A program made the position numbers and the translations under genes. The notes under the pieces are model-generated. The model did no database searches. It was given only the letters and a program-made list of their open reading frames with translations, and was not told the origin of the DNA. Of a stretch of DNA of 64,000 nt, positions 11,575 to 24,200 are shown one piece after another. The stretch comes from Botrytis cinerea B05.10 (Eukaryota; Ascomycota; Leotiomycetes; Helotiales; Sclerotiniaceae). The DNA lies in NCBI RefSeq assembly GCF_000143535.2, contig NC_037320.1, positions 186,001 through 250,000 of the forward strand, in the 5' to 3' direction. Position 1 is the stretch's first letter; each line of letters begins with the position of its first letter.

Positions 11575-13194
11575 ATGAAATCGAAAATGCTTTCACCGAC
11601 TCTAATTTTTGCTCCGCTGTTACCCCTATTGGTCAGCGCTAGTGCAGTGCCTGATCAATCACCACTGTTACTTCAAACATCCAATGGTCCCAGTATAGAA
11701 CACGCACGCGCAAATGCACCCGAGATTTTTAATACAATTCATTCGTCTATGCGGCAATGGGGATCTTCTCTGAAGCATAATGGGATGTCCTTTTTCCCAG
11801 CAACAGTACCTAAAGGAACTCTCTTTTACCATGGAACCCACACACCCGAGCCGGTTGAGGGGATGGAATGGTTAGCTTTCGAAATCGAGCATGCAGAAGC
11901 ATTTGCACGTCCAAGAAGAGGTCGAGGTCCTGGAGGTCCTGGAAATCATGGTCCTGGTAAAGGGAAAGGTCCTGGAGGGAAACCTCCTGGGGGACCGGGA
12001 AGAGGTCCTCCTCCTCATGCGCGAATGGACAACCATCCCAGACCCAAGCCCGAGCACGATAATAATGTTCATAATTCAGAAGATAAAGAAGAAGATAGCC
12101 GCGGTTATCTCCACACGTATCGTACCTCCAAGCCCCTCACCAAGCTCATCTACATTGACGGAATGTCCGCTGGAAAAACCAGCATGGGAACCCTTGATTC
12201 TACAGACTACATTATTCGCAATCTTTCTCCCACTTCAACAGAGCCGAACAATGATTGGATCCGTGCAGCCGATCTTTGTAAAATTGGAGAGGAATATGGT
12301 ATTGAAGGAGTTCTTCGCATGGAAGCGGGATTTGAAATTATTCTCTGTAGTTTCAAAGATGGGCTTGAGTTTGTAAGTGCTTCTCAAAGAGACGCCAAAT
12401 CTGGGGGCTTTGATAATGGAAAGGATGATGTGAGCCATTTTGAGTATGTGAGGGCCCTGGTATATAGGTATCAGGGCATTATGGGTGGAAGAGTGGAAGT
12501 CGATTATTCTTCTATGATTTCTGCCTTCTTTTACCCTCTCAATATTACTAACCCCGATCCTTCTCGTTCCGAACTTCCTAGATTGGTCGAACCTTTCGAA
12601 TCAGGTGATTTGGAGAGAATCCGCTCTGATGTTCTGCAACTTTTCAAATCTGGAGAATACGAGAAAAGAGAAACGATCAATTGGCAAAATGTCGTGGACA
12701 TGATTGTCACAAGGTATTCGGATCGTCTCAAGTTTATGGTTCAAAATGAGACGTCAGAAGCGGTGTTACTGTCGGAAATCAAATTGCTGTTGGATGCGCA
12801 CACGGATTATAAGAAGATTGATATTCCTTCCTCGATTGAGAAATGTGCGAGTCACTATCTAAGACCGGTGACACCGAAAACGGATGCAGATCATTTAATT
12901 CATGCTGCTATTTTGAAGGTGTCTCGTGATATCTGCAGTACTTTGTTTGAAGTCAGGGAATTAATAAGCAGTGATGAAAATGGTGCAAAAGAGGAGGAAG
13001 GAAAACAATTGATCAAAGAATTGATCAACGAATTGGATTGGACTACTTGGCTGGAATGTGGAAAGTGTGATTATGATGAGGTATGTTTCGTGGCAATCTG
13101 GCCCTGGGGAGGCTTGGAAGATCACGCTTCTCCGGGGTGTATTAAGAGGGGTGATATGGGTGATCGAAGGGGGTACTGGGATTGGGGACATTAG
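11575..13194 (+). CDS. Predicted secreted protein of unknown function with Gly/Pro-rich insert, 539 aa
   Basis: Function not recognised. It is a single exon. I prefer the ATG at 11575 because it gives a classical signal peptide (MKSKM, hydrophobic core LSPTLIFAPLLPLLV, then SASA); the ATG at 11494 would place a second hydrophobic stretch in front. The mature part has a conserved-looking LFYHGTHTPEPVEGMEWLAF segment. It is followed by a low-complexity basic Gly/Pro tract (GPGGPGNHGPGKGKGPGG-like, DNA about 11,910-12,020). A long folded region comes next, with SKPLTKLIYIDGMSAGKTSMG and several acidic/Lys-rich helices, and a Cys-containing C-terminus (LECGKCDYDEVC). SAGKTSMG resembles a P-loop only superficially. 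The product is probably extracellular or wall-associated (inference from the signal peptide). It resembles uncharacterised secreted ascomycete proteins. Confidence 0.8.
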   Translation: MKSKMLSPTLIFAPLLPLLVSASAVPDQSPLLLQTSNGPSIEHARANAPEIFNTIHSSMRQWGSSLKHNGMSFFPATVPKGTLFYHGTHTPEPVEGMEWLAFEIEHAEAFARPRRGRGPGGPGNHGPGKGKGPGGKPPGGPGRGPPPHARMDNHPRPKPEHDNNVHNSEDKEEDSRGYLHTYRTSKPLTKLIYIDGMSAGKTSMGTLDSTDYIIRNLSPTSTEPNNDWIRAADLCKIGEEYGIEGVLRMEAGFEIILCSFKDGLEFVSASQRDAKSGGFDNGKDDVSHFEYVRALVYRYQGIMGGRVEVDYSSMISAFFYPLNITNPDPSRSELPRLVEPFESGDLERIRSDVLQLFKSGEYEKRETINWQNVVDMIVTRYSDRLKFMVQNETSEAVLLSEIKLLLDAHTDYKKIDIPSSIEKCASHYLRPVTPKTDADHLIHAAILKVSRDICSTLFEVRELISSDENGAKEEEGKQLIKELINELDWTTWLECGKCDYDEVCFVAIWPWGGLEDHASPGCIKRGDMGDRRGYWDWGH

Positions 13195-16191
13195 CGTCTG
13201 GGGTAATTTTGAAAGTCTAGATACCTGCAGACTTTTGACTGCTGGATAGAGGAGAGTGAAGGGTGGATATATGGGTAGATTTGTATTATAGTGACAGCAT
13301 TCGGGATATATACACGATTGATTTAGTATTAATATGTTTCAATTCTATAAATATTGTAAGATTTCACGAATTTCTTCGAGCGACTTGGTACGCTACTCAT
13401 TGTTGTCAGGGGGAGCCGAGTAGATCCTCCAGGCAGGGAAATCACGGAGTTCTCAGTCGTCGTGTGGAAGGTCTGACAAACTCATCGCTCTTTAAGAGCT
13501 TAGGCGTCACCTTCCTCTCAGTGCCTTTCGTAGCCATATAACGAATTGCCAAGGAGAGTAGCGGGCAGGTCATTTCGCTGTCCGTTCATCTGTAGGATAG
13601 AAGAGGCAGGATAACCGACAGTCGCAAATAAGCAGTCACGTCTTGATTTATGATTCAAATTTCTTTACAATTAGACTAAGTAAATGAAATAGCCGGAATT
13701 TAGCATACGTAATTGTCCTGTGGTCGCTTCCGGACAAACGCTAATTCTGGGGGTTATGGTGATATTGGGGAAAGCTTTATCCAACAAATGGCATGAATAT
13801 GAAGGAAACTGTCTTATCAGAGATCTTGTCACAAGACTGAGTTCTTAGTAAGAACAAATGTACAAAACATAATGAGCATGTATAGAGAAGATTGGCGTAG
13901 AATTGATAATGTTCTTATTCGTCGTAGAAAACAATGCATCGATGCCTAATTCGGACTAGAACCTTCCGTCGTGAGCGCCCAAATTTCATTTTTACGTCAA
14001 CTAGAACAGAAATAAAAACGTTTCCAGCAACCTCGCAAGATTTTTACGACAGAACTAACTTCGAAATCAAGCCATTTTGTCGACCAGGACGGAATCTTGA
14101 ATGTCGCTTGAATCTGCTCAAATTCAGATATACACCCCATAACTCCGAAGGGCAACTTCATGTTAGGACTCAAGATCCCTTGGATACAGTGTGATATTAC
14201 GAGGCAAGATATTGTCGGGTCAAACTGAAATGGAGAGCTTGGATAACTTCAATCCGACGGCTTGAGGTGTAACCTTATCGATGACAGGAAGCGCGATCAT
14301 CTTTCAAAACGTTGGTGCTCTAGCGGGGCTGCAGAGATGCCAAGGACTTGGGTTGATCTGCGTAAAAGGGTTAGCGATAATTTAGGATGGTATTTGACAC
14401 CTGATAAGGGTCTTGATGGGGTTTATTATTTCCATTGGAGCACAATCGTGTTTGGCGCTTTACTCGTGCCAAACAAGTTGTACCTTATGATGCAACCGAG
14501 AAGGAAGCCATAAAATCGGAGAAAGGATAGAGGCGGGTGATCTTTGATCAAAGTTTCTGGCCAGCTCTTGCAAAGCGGTCCCGTTCCTGAGATCATGAGG
14601 GAAGGCGAATGCATTTCTCAACCCCTCTCGTTTGCGCAATCATCCACCTCACGTTGTCGTTCGTCGTTTCTTCTACAGATGTTTTCCCCTCCGAAAATCT
14701 CACAAGCGTTCTTCAAGCCATTTGCGTAGCTTAGTTGTTGCAGAGGCTGGAACCCATCTCACTGTTATTGAATCTAACGGCGAATAATCGGATTGACAAA
14801 CACACCATGTGTATTGCAACGACTCATACATCGGGAATGGTATAATATCATATGCCTTCGTCTGGCATTATCATTCTTCAATATTTAGCTCAGTAGGCCG
14901 ACGGCGACACCAGTTCAAAGATCTGACTGCGAACAGTTGAAATTCCATAATCTGCCCTGGGCAATCGTGTAGTCCCGAGACGTATGTAGTTGGATTTTCT
15001 TCATTCCTCAATACTGTAACTTATTTTATTCAGGATTGCGAGCGATTCTTCAACTTTGTACTATTTATAATTTCATGTCTGGATAATCCATAATCCCACC
15101 ACACTTTCAGTGCCGAACTCCGTCTATGTTGGGCAAATATCCCAGCACAAACATATCGGCTATATGCAAAATTTGACAATGTACCTTTCTACGTGTCAAT
15201 TATTTGCAACAACCCTTCCTGTTCAAATTTCCATATCTGAGAAATTCATTTCGTTTTGATGATGCGCTTTCCATTTCTCAGCCTGCTCAGCTCGTTTCAC
15301 TCACCGGCTCACCGCTTGTTTGTGTTCAATTATCTAGTCCACAGTCGCCGGTCAGGCCTGCTTATGATTGTGGACAGCATGCAAGTCTGTGTATGTATTA
15401 AGCATCATATCCTTCTTTTCTCATTCTTTTGACCTCTGGTACCTTCGATGCTCATTGCACAGCCTCTGTCCTCTTATTCAATAGAGAAACACTTCTTTCA
15501 ATTTGACAATAAGATGTTCGCGACAAGTTTTCGTCATAGGAAGTTCTCAAACCTAATATGCTGTCGTCCTTGACAGCCGTGCTTTCCTTGACACATTCTA
15601 GATCTTCGAATCATTGGCAATCCTCGGGCCAGTTTGCAATCTCGTTTCCTCAGTACGGCTTGAATTCAAAATTTTATTGAGCTACGATAATGAGACGGGG
15701 GGCGCAGTATTGTTGTTCTCGTGTCATAAACAAGCAGAGTATACTGCGATTCTGCCTGAATGCCCTCAAAAATACCCTTCTGAGGTGGCATGTCGTTGAC
15801 CAACCAATGAATTTTGAATTCAAGTCCATACACTAATAAGCCTCCTTACTAACTTCACTAGTTTTACGTTTCCTGAGAAACACATATATCATGTGTGTCA
15901 GACTGATTAATATAAATGCAAGAGCTATATCACACATGATCAGTTTTTGATAGTCTCATTGACGTCGCCGTTCCTTAACTGCCCCTCAACATCACATATT
16001 GCTAAAAAGCCCCTCCCAAATCGCAATATATTTTTACGAGACCAGAGCAAGTTTTCTCTCTTGCCAAGCTCCTTAGAATCACAGATATCTCTACAACGAT
16101 CCGATTGTCCAGCTCTTCCATTTATTCAGAAACGAGTCGAAGCATATTCTTTCACTACAAATATCACTTATCTGATTGTCACAAAATCCCT
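13195..16191. other. About 3 kb without a recognisable gene, upstream of the zinc-finger array
   Basis: All frames are short (under 115 aa) with no recognisable domain, and none can be joined convincingly. Base composition is ordinary, unlike the AT-rich block. It contains the promoter of the first zinc-finger gene; an in-frame non-ATG extension to 16105 exists but starts with TTG. No tRNA, rRNA or clear repeat was seen. Confidence 0.45.
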
Positions 16192-17844
16192 ATGCCGGTT
16201 TCGCCCTGGTTCAATCATATCAACTCCCCACCCTCCGCGAATCCCACCGGTATTATTGACAACTGCGAGGAGGTTGTAGAATCCTTTTCGAAGCTAGAAC
16301 AGCCGAACAACTTATACGGAAGTGAAGGCACTGGCAAATACTTCACTCAAATCCCATCACCAAAGAACAATGATAATGAAATTGGGCGCATAGAGAATTG
16401 CAATTCTTTTGTAAAAGTCGAACCATTTATATCTCCAAAACCCAACCATTCTTTTAATGTTCACGGGGACGTTCCTCATTACTTTAACAAAATCAACCAA
16501 TCTGTACGCCATGGATTTTTACAAAATCTAAAATTGCCGTCACACAACAATCTACGCACATCATTGCCCATTCGCTCTTTTCAATATGGTGTAGCAAACA
16601 ATGCCTCGAGCTCTACGGCCTTTGGGTTTCACGACTCAGAAGACGGTACAAATTCAATATCGAAATTCCAACATTCCATCTCTCCTCCTCCCAATCTTGA
16701 GTCATATACAGATCCACTTCAAGGCAATTCCGAAGGTCGATTCGATACCAGGGCCTATCAAGGGCAGCAATTGGCGAACAACTCGATTGCACAACTCAAT
16801 TCATACCAAAAACCCCCCACGGAGTATCATTATCAAACTCAAAACGTCTCACCAAGCCTATACTCTTATGTCCCTGTAAAGTACAATCGTTATGGTTCTG
16901 GCTCTTTCCTCAAATTCGGGAAAGACAGCTCTGGAAATCAACTGGCATATCCTCCTCAAGCATCCACGAATTTATTGCCTGTGGGCACAGCACCGACCTC
17001 TTCACGTACAAACGGACTGACTATTTCGACTTCGCGCCCTACTGATCTGTGGGGAAATCCTCCTGAAGTTCTGGGCATGCATTGGGGCGGTGATATTCTG
17101 TTTAACAATCTACCACATTCATCAAAAATGTCGATTTCATGCCAAGTATCTCAAAGCTACAATGATGCAAATACTTCGAATGGGAATACGTCTGTCTCGA
17201 ATTCCTACCCCTCTCAAATCTCTAAATCACCTTATAATCAAGTCGCGTATCAACAACACGGTTCCAACCATATAGAGTCTCACTCACCAAAGCTTTCATG
17301 TCCCTCAAATAGCGTTCATAATCAAGAAGATATTCATAGCATGAATCAGAACAAAAGCTTAGACCTTGATTGTATTCCTACTATGGAAATTGATCAACTC
17401 TGCCCGAGAAGCTTTCCAAGTACATGTCTACATCCTCAATGCCAATGCAAACGAACAAATAAGCCCAAGCTATACAATAGATACAAAGACTGGAAAAACC
17501 ACTTCAAACGTTCTCACCAAAAGCGATATCTCTGCGGCTTACCGAATTGCCCAAATGGTAAAAAGAAATACGGCACAATTGCAGAAGCCAAGCGTCATCG
17601 ACTCTCCGTTCACCGTTTTGGTAAGGCAGATGCTAAACACTGGAACTGCCAGGTTCCGGATTGTCGACGTAGTACTAAAGTGTTCATAAGAGGTGACAAG
17701 TACAAAGATCACCGAGATAGATGGCATGGGCCATTCCCCTGCCAGTATCCAGGGTGTGTAAGAGGGCTTGGTCATGGGTTCAAGGATCAAGAAGCACTTG
17801 ATAAGCATGGTCAAAAAGAGCATAGATGGAGCCAAGATGCTTAG
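16192..17844 (+). CDS. C2H2-type zinc-finger protein A, 550 aa
   Basis: Probable nuclear DNA-binding protein; target unknown. It is a single exon, starting at the first ATG (MPVSPWFNHINSPPS). Residues 1-400 are disordered, rich in Ser, Asn, Gln, Pro and Tyr, as in fungal activation regions. Residues 412-544 hold four consecutive C-x4-C...H-x4-H fingers: CLHPQC/HFKRSH, CGLPNC/HRLSVH, CQVPDC/HRDRWH and CQYPGC/HGQKEH. It shares finger order, the RWHGPFPC-like linker between fingers 3 and 4, and the final GHGFKDQ motif with the genes at 20342 and 24456, so the three are paralogues. It is the first of four same-strand zinc-finger genes. Confidence 0.85.
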   Translation: MPVSPWFNHINSPPSANPTGIIDNCEEVVESFSKLEQPNNLYGSEGTGKYFTQIPSPKNNDNEIGRIENCNSFVKVEPFISPKPNHSFNVHGDVPHYFNKINQSVRHGFLQNLKLPSHNNLRTSLPIRSFQYGVANNASSSTAFGFHDSEDGTNSISKFQHSISPPPNLESYTDPLQGNSEGRFDTRAYQGQQLANNSIAQLNSYQKPPTEYHYQTQNVSPSLYSYVPVKYNRYGSGSFLKFGKDSSGNQLAYPPQASTNLLPVGTAPTSSRTNGLTISTSRPTDLWGNPPEVLGMHWGGDILFNNLPHSSKMSISCQVSQSYNDANTSNGNTSVSNSYPSQISKSPYNQVAYQQHGSNHIESHSPKLSCPSNSVHNQEDIHSMNQNKSLDLDCIPTMEIDQLCPRSFPSTCLHPQCQCKRTNKPKLYNRYKDWKNHFKRSHQKRYLCGLPNCPNGKKKYGTIAEAKRHRLSVHRFGKADAKHWNCQVPDCRRSTKVFIRGDKYKDHRDRWHGPFPCQYPGCVRGLGHGFKDQEALDKHGQKEHRWSQDA

Positions 17845-20341
17845 CTCCAGACCCTCTTGTGTATATACAAACCTGTATTAGTATTTCGATCTACTTTTCC
17901 TACATAGCCGCGAATTCAGATTCTTTTTCCTCGAAGTGATTCCTAGTTTTCTTGGGGTAGAATTGCACATGGATGAAGTTTCTAATCTGAGGAAGATTAT
18001 GTCGGTGTCAAGGCTGAATCCGACACATCAATCAATATGCCTTCAGATATGTACCATATCACATTAGCAAGTCATGCTCAAAATTTCGTTGACGGATAAT
18101 TTCTAAGGCTCAAGCCGTATCCAGCTACCTACTACTTTTAACGAAATCTCAACTTGCGTGACTCCAAAATTGGAACCATCTTGCACGACTATTCATCATG
18201 TCACCCACTTGAAAGGGAATCACAGATTGAAGAGTAGGCTGAAAGGCTCGCAGCCTCACTACTTAGCGCTTAATATCTGGTGGTTAGTTCTTCCTTACCG
18301 TAGCACTCGGTAAGACTAGGGCCATCTTTCACCGATCTTGCTAGAAGCGTTCTTGGAATACCGTGTAGGTGCTTCCACGTTAGTAAATTCTATATGCTTC
18401 CATCATGCGGCTCTTGGTGGGGATACTGGAAAAATCTTGAATCGTTTTGGTATTAATTTATGCCCCAAGCCTTATCAACCAGGACATCAATTCAAGGCAT
18501 ACTAGCACTCTATCTAGCCTTTGATGGGATATCAGGCTTAATTACTATTGATTGGTAACGATGCACTTATGCAATTGCAGGGAACATGATGCCCTATATG
18601 CAATATGAACGAATTTTGGATAGAATGGCACGCTAACTGTAAGCTGACCGGGCGAAATGTATGAAAAGAAGTATGCCCTTTTGCAAGGCTCAATTCTTGG
18701 AAAATGGTGTTGTCGGCCAGAATTAGGCAAAGGAAATGATCTGGATGTTCGGGGCATTTTTTTCAAAGTCGCCTTTGCAAGGACGAAAGCGTCTAGTTTT
18801 GACGGATGCGACTGTCATGACACCATCTAGCAGTTGTTAGATATTTTGAGAAAGTTTACAGTAGCCTATTCTCTAAATTTTGTTATGATTTTTGGGGCGT
18901 GTCATCCTTGGTGCTACTTACCATTGCTACCACCATTGTTGTTGTTGTTTTGGCTTGACCTTTTTCAAGCACTGCTTATGCAGATGTTCCTTTTCGCCCA
19001 TAAAGCCGCCCTATTAGCCGATTGAGAATTTAAGATAGACCCTTAAGCTATAAAGCTTCTTCATCCCCTCCTGATATCGAGCTTGAGCAAGGTAGAATAG
19101 CGGTACGTATTCCCTAACTGTATTTGAGTTTTATACATCTCAATCCATACTCTCCTTCACACTTTGGTCTCCCAGGAGCCATATTATTTCAATTGTCATA
19201 AGAGTTTACACATGAATTTGAATATTTTGGCCGCAAAATACAGTACTAGATTGCGTGTCATTGACCTTGCTGATAGTCACGAGTTTTTTCTTTCGACTTG
19301 AAGCGAGAAGACTCTCGAGGATTGGTGCATACGGAGGGAGCTACCCCTACTACCCGAACATACAGGATGACACAGGGGAAACTTCTGAACAATCTACTAC
19401 CATGTATTGCAATCCGCACATAGGTCTGTGTCTCTTGAGATAAGTATTTTCCGAATGGGTCTGCATACTCAGATATGTGTTTATCTTCGAAAACTAAAGT
19501 TTGAGTGGCGTCTTGCTGGTCTACTTGGATTGTCGAATCATACGCTAATTATCGTACAGAAACTCTCGGTAGGGAAAATTCGGATTTGCCGCTTTTTGTC
19601 TGCTAATCTCAGGGGAAGCGAGTTAGTAAGACTGCTTGTGGTGAGATATCTTCAAAAATGCAATAGCGAGTCTTCGTTTTCGCCTATTCTTAAGTAAAAT
19701 GCGTTTCACATCAAAAAAATTTAGGCTCATGGCTGGCTATCTACCCTAGCGTTTTGGAAAGCCAAATATTGGAGCAAAGCTCTCCGGTATTTCAACCGGT
19801 CTATCTGCCATATTCGTATTTCATTCAGTAGCTAGGCTTGGACAGAATCTCAATATCATACATTATTTCCAGAAAACGGTTCTTCATTACTCATCTTCTC
19901 CCACGTTCTTCGCGATTTCTTGACAATCTGCCTTGCTTTTTGAAGCTTCTGCGACGCGCCAGTTCATTAGACGAGGTAAGTAGATTGCCCCAAAACTGCC
20001 CTATATGCCCCAAATATTCCCCATTCTAAATTCACCATCTTGATTGGAGTTATTAAGCACTGCTTTCTTTCGGTGAGTTCTGCTTAGTTCAAGTCACACT
20101 GTAGGTTTAAAGAGCTTCATACTCTTGGTATTATGCCCTTGGACTACCCCAAGGGTAGTACCCTGAACCCTCTACTTGGACTTTGGAAATGCATATAGAA
20201 TGAACTCAGCTGCCCGTCGTTCTATGGTAACTAAAGTACTTGACTTTTCCATCATTTGGATTGCAGTCAAAATTTGAAGTGCTATCAATCTAAAGAACTT
20301 TTTGTGTCCTTTGAATTATTCTCAAAGACAACATAGGCGAC
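17845..20341. other. About 2.5 kb spacer between zinc-finger genes A and B
   Basis: No frame shows a recognisable product. Base composition is normal. It contains the 3' end of gene A and the promoter of gene B. No homology to other parts of the window was noticed by eye. Confidence 0.45.
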
Positions 20342-21271
20342 ATGAGTTTTCACGGCAACCAATTTACGAGTCCCACTTGGGATGAGCAATACATCCAAGA
20401 CTCGGCTCTTGATCAACAGCGAGAAACTCCGGTAGCGTATGCTCCTAGGGCTCCACCGAGACTTCAGCATCATAATCCAGTCATCACTCAAGGCTATAGC
20501 GTTTTTGCACCTGCATCTATCACCGAAACCCCCGCCCAGCCTGCGATCCAGGGACATCAGCCATATACTTATTCATACACCAATGAACATTTGCAGCATG
20601 GCAACCAAATTCAGCAATATGACTCCGGATCTCCGCACTATGATCGCCCGATCATGTCGATGGATGTCGTAACTCAGGAAGCTTGGCCTTCGGAAAATTT
20701 CCATCAACATCATACCACTTACACACCCGCTTACACGCCCACTTACACACCTGCTGTCGACATTCCTCTCGAGCAACTTGCAGCCAATCATAACCCATTT
20801 CATCAACCTACTACGCAAATCATACCTCAAGATACCAACGCTTTCAATAATGCAGATGCAGATCCGGGTGTTTGGAGCCCGGGTGTCTGTCAACATGCAA
20901 ATTGTCTAGCAAAACCTTCGGACAAGCAAAAAAAATACCAAGAACATTCGGATTGGCGACGCCATTGGTTTAGGGTACATGTAAAGCAATACCAATGTCA
21001 GATTGAAGGTGACGTGTTCGGGACGGCCAATGAGCTCAAACGCCATTCTGAAGCTAAACATCAAACGGGGGCCAAACGGCATTACTGTCACATTGCAGGA
21101 TGTCAAGCTCGTGCGAGAGAGTTCAACAGGAAAGACAAGTTTCAAGAGCACAAGGAGAAATGGCATGGGCCTAACTACTGTTCTGTTCCTTACTGCGATC
21201 GAGGACCTGACAACGGATTTAAGAACGAGAGGATGTTGATGGATCATATACGCAGTCGTCATAGTGCGTGA
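20342..21271 (+). CDS. C2H2-type zinc-finger protein B, 309 aa, finger 2 lacking a Cys
   Basis: Paralogue of the proteins at 16192 and 24456. It is a single exon starting MSFHGNQFTSP. The N-terminal half is disordered (Gln, Pro, His, Thr-rich) with a small repeat YTPAYTPTYTPA at DNA about 20,715-20,757. The finger region spans residues 183-307: CQHANC/HWFRVH; a degenerate second finger in which only C219 remains before HSEAKH; CHIAGC/HKEKWH; and CSVPYC/HIRSRH. In protein C the equivalent second finger is C-x2-C (CQICSAVFG); here the aligned CQIEGDVFG has Glu222 in place of the second Cys, so zinc binding by finger 2 is doubtful. It is the shortest of the set. Confidence 0.85.
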   Translation: MSFHGNQFTSPTWDEQYIQDSALDQQRETPVAYAPRAPPRLQHHNPVITQGYSVFAPASITETPAQPAIQGHQPYTYSYTNEHLQHGNQIQQYDSGSPHYDRPIMSMDVVTQEAWPSENFHQHHTTYTPAYTPTYTPAVDIPLEQLAANHNPFHQPTTQIIPQDTNAFNNADADPGVWSPGVCQHANCLAKPSDKQKKYQEHSDWRRHWFRVHVKQYQCQIEGDVFGTANELKRHSEAKHQTGAKRHYCHIAGCQARAREFNRKDKFQEHKEKWHGPNYCSVPYCDRGPDNGFKNERMLMDHIRSRHSA

Positions 21272-24200
21272 GGTTCCCTGTAGAAGATGGCCATGAGAGA
21301 TATGATTTATGAAAGGTATGAGAATATCCTTCAGCTAAATGAATACATGGCTAACATCACGTTTTCTATCTTAGATTTATATATACGAGCCTATATATAA
21401 GATGCCCCGGTGGTATAGCGCTAGGATTTTATTCAGTGATGATTGGTGATGATCTTATCACTGGCAGCAATTGTGTTTGTGTTGAAATGAGCTTTTTTTG
21501 TTATGTTAAGGGGAATCGTGTTTGTTTGCTAGCGATACCTATGGTTTGTACACGATGTTTAACTACCAGTCTTTTGTATTTCTTGTTAAGATATCTCGGT
21601 GGACTTTTTAATTCTTTCAACAAACAAACACATATATTATCCTTCTCGCGTGTCTCTGAGGTGACGTCTAAAGTGTCGTGAATGTTAGCAGGCTTCGCCA
21701 AGAAAGCTTGTTTTGCTAGACCGTTGCGTAGGCCGGTCTGCTTGTGGCGGTGACCGCACCCCAGCAGGATTTCGGGATATCAGTAGTTTTTTTTTGGAGC
21801 AGTGACCTGGTGGACTATATATAGTGAATTGACAAAGATATTCGGACATGCCTTTAATAGAACGAGACCCTCCCTAGCATATAGATCCTGAAGAGACGCT
21901 CTTATGGTAATATCAGTCGTGGGTTGTTGTTCCATTCCATATTATTGGTAACCAGCACCAGTTCTAGTCCTCAAACCAACGGAAAATGTGTATTGAGAGT
22001 AGCAGGGCAGGAGATCATCCGCAGCAAAGCAACCCAGTATGCCAATTGAACGTCGTAACAACAAAGATTTAGTTATATGTCGGAGACGATACCATGTCGT
22101 CAACATCGAAACAAAAACACCATAGTCTCCGCAGAAGAGTGAGTATAATAAATATGTTTCCAACTTCCTGTACACCCAGACTTCAGACATCTATCCGAAT
22201 CATGCCGCAATGTAGGCTTTAACACAACCTGACCAAGTCCACGTATTAAAATCCATGAAGCCGATAAGTCATTCATGTTGATTCATTGAGCTGTCGCTCA
22301 GAACCTACGTAGATAATGTGCATTGGCAATTTTGGGGGAACCGGTGGTCCGAGAACTGCTAATGTAGTGCAAAAAGCAAAACACACGCTAGTAATTGACC
22401 TCATCCGTATCTTGACCTCACGATATTGACACCAACAACAGCCTGACAGCGACCATAGTACGGTGACTGTATGCAAATGATTGATTCCTTTGACATAACT
22501 CAATACCGTCATCCCAGAAGAATTGCCAGGGTTCTGGACGTCCGAGATGCGTGTTACCTCCTCCTGCGCTGGCCAGGGTCTAGTATGATAAATGCTGCCG
22601 AATAAAGGGTTGCCTTTGGCTTCACTGGCATCTATTACAATGCATGTGCAGGGCGTCGCTTTGTCGCTGCGATCAGTGTCGCAGCAGTGTCAATGATCGC
22701 TGTGCTTCACACTGTCTGGGTGGTTGTGACAGGCACGAACATTCTTCTTTGGCATTTTGGGAACAAACTTTGCCCTTAGCATGCGCCCTGTTGCCCAGAT
22801 TAATTTGGACAATAGACCTCATATGTCTGACCGATTAGGAATTGCTTTGTTGGACGTCTTCGATACCCTTAAAGCCGAGTCGCGTTGTTGCTTATGGGGA
22901 AGCGCAACTTTATATGCGCGGCTGGCCTGTAAGCTCGGTGACCTAATCCTCATATAGTCGCCCAAGGCGCTTTAACAACGCGAGACAGAGAACGAAGTAT
23001 GTTTTTTTGAAGTTTGGCAAGATTTTATCGCCGCAAATGTTTTCGCCCTAGGCGGTTCAAAGAATGAATATAGAAAGGTGGAATATCCGCTCGTTCAGAA
23101 TCATAACACTTCAAAACTCTCGATTGTTATCGACCTCAATCTCATGAGTTAAAGAAGACGAATCAATTCAAAATACGCGAGTTTATCAATGTCATCATCG
23201 GTATTGCCAGTATCTCAAATTCAAACTCAACTGATAACCTGGGTCCACGCATTTCCCTGATCGAATCAATCACTCGCAACAGAACTAGATTCAAGGACAA
23301 TTCCCTTTCAATCGCAGCGCAAGTTCTTGTCATTTGACAAGTTTGCCCGTGAATGCCCATCATGTAGAATTGCCCCAACACTAATGCACCAGCAATCACA
23401 GGAACAAAATCCTAATGCAATATAAATTCGACCATTCACTGCTCTTTACGACAACTGGTTCTGATTCAAGCTTCATTGGGCAAGCAAGGAGGAAGCCGTA
23501 ATGTAGGAGGTACTTTCTACGACGTCCCTACTTCAGCCTCGCCATATGCTAGGACATGTAATGGACTTATGAGATGTATTTCATTTTGGGAGTATCTTCC
23601 AGTCTATAGATGCAAGTTATTTCTTCCATTCTAGAATTTGTTTTATTCCATTCGATCCATTGAAGTTGCTAGATTATAGTTCACTCCGCTATCAATTTTT
23701 TATCTTCAACGTTTAATCGTCACGATCACCAGCCGTTCTTAACGGCTTTCGATAAGCCGTCTTTTCTGCCCGTGTTCTTTTGCCCTTCCTTCCCTTGTAC
23801 ATACTTTGCACTGCCGAACGCTGAGATTCATCGATATTCTCGTGATATTTACTTCATTGACCGACTTTTGATCTGTGGGACCAGAATTGCCCAGCTTCTG
23901 GATACCAGTTAGCCCCAGTTGCTGTTCATCTGAGTCGGGTATAAGAAGGGGTTGAAGCTTTCAAATTGCCTTCTAGCAAGAAAGACACTCACAGCCATGG
24001 AATGCCCTCTTTCTCATGCTATAATGCTCAGCCATTCTTGCCCATAACCTTAAAAAGTAACATAAGTTGCATAAAGATCTTTTCTACTGCCTATATGACA
24101 TCCATACATAACATGCTAAGTATATGTAAGTAATCTGAGGCCCGCCACAAATTTGTGTTTTCTCATTCTGATATAGAAGCAAACCCAGTATGCTAAGCCT

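Noticed and set aside
12160..12190. P-loop-like SAGKTSMG in the secreted protein
   Set aside because: It lacks the GxxxxGK[ST] pattern and any Walker B partner, and the protein has a signal peptide.
21401..21432. tRNA-like 5' half (GGTGGTATAGCGCTAGGA)
   Set aside because: No B-box, anticodon arm or matching acceptor strand follows within tRNA distance.
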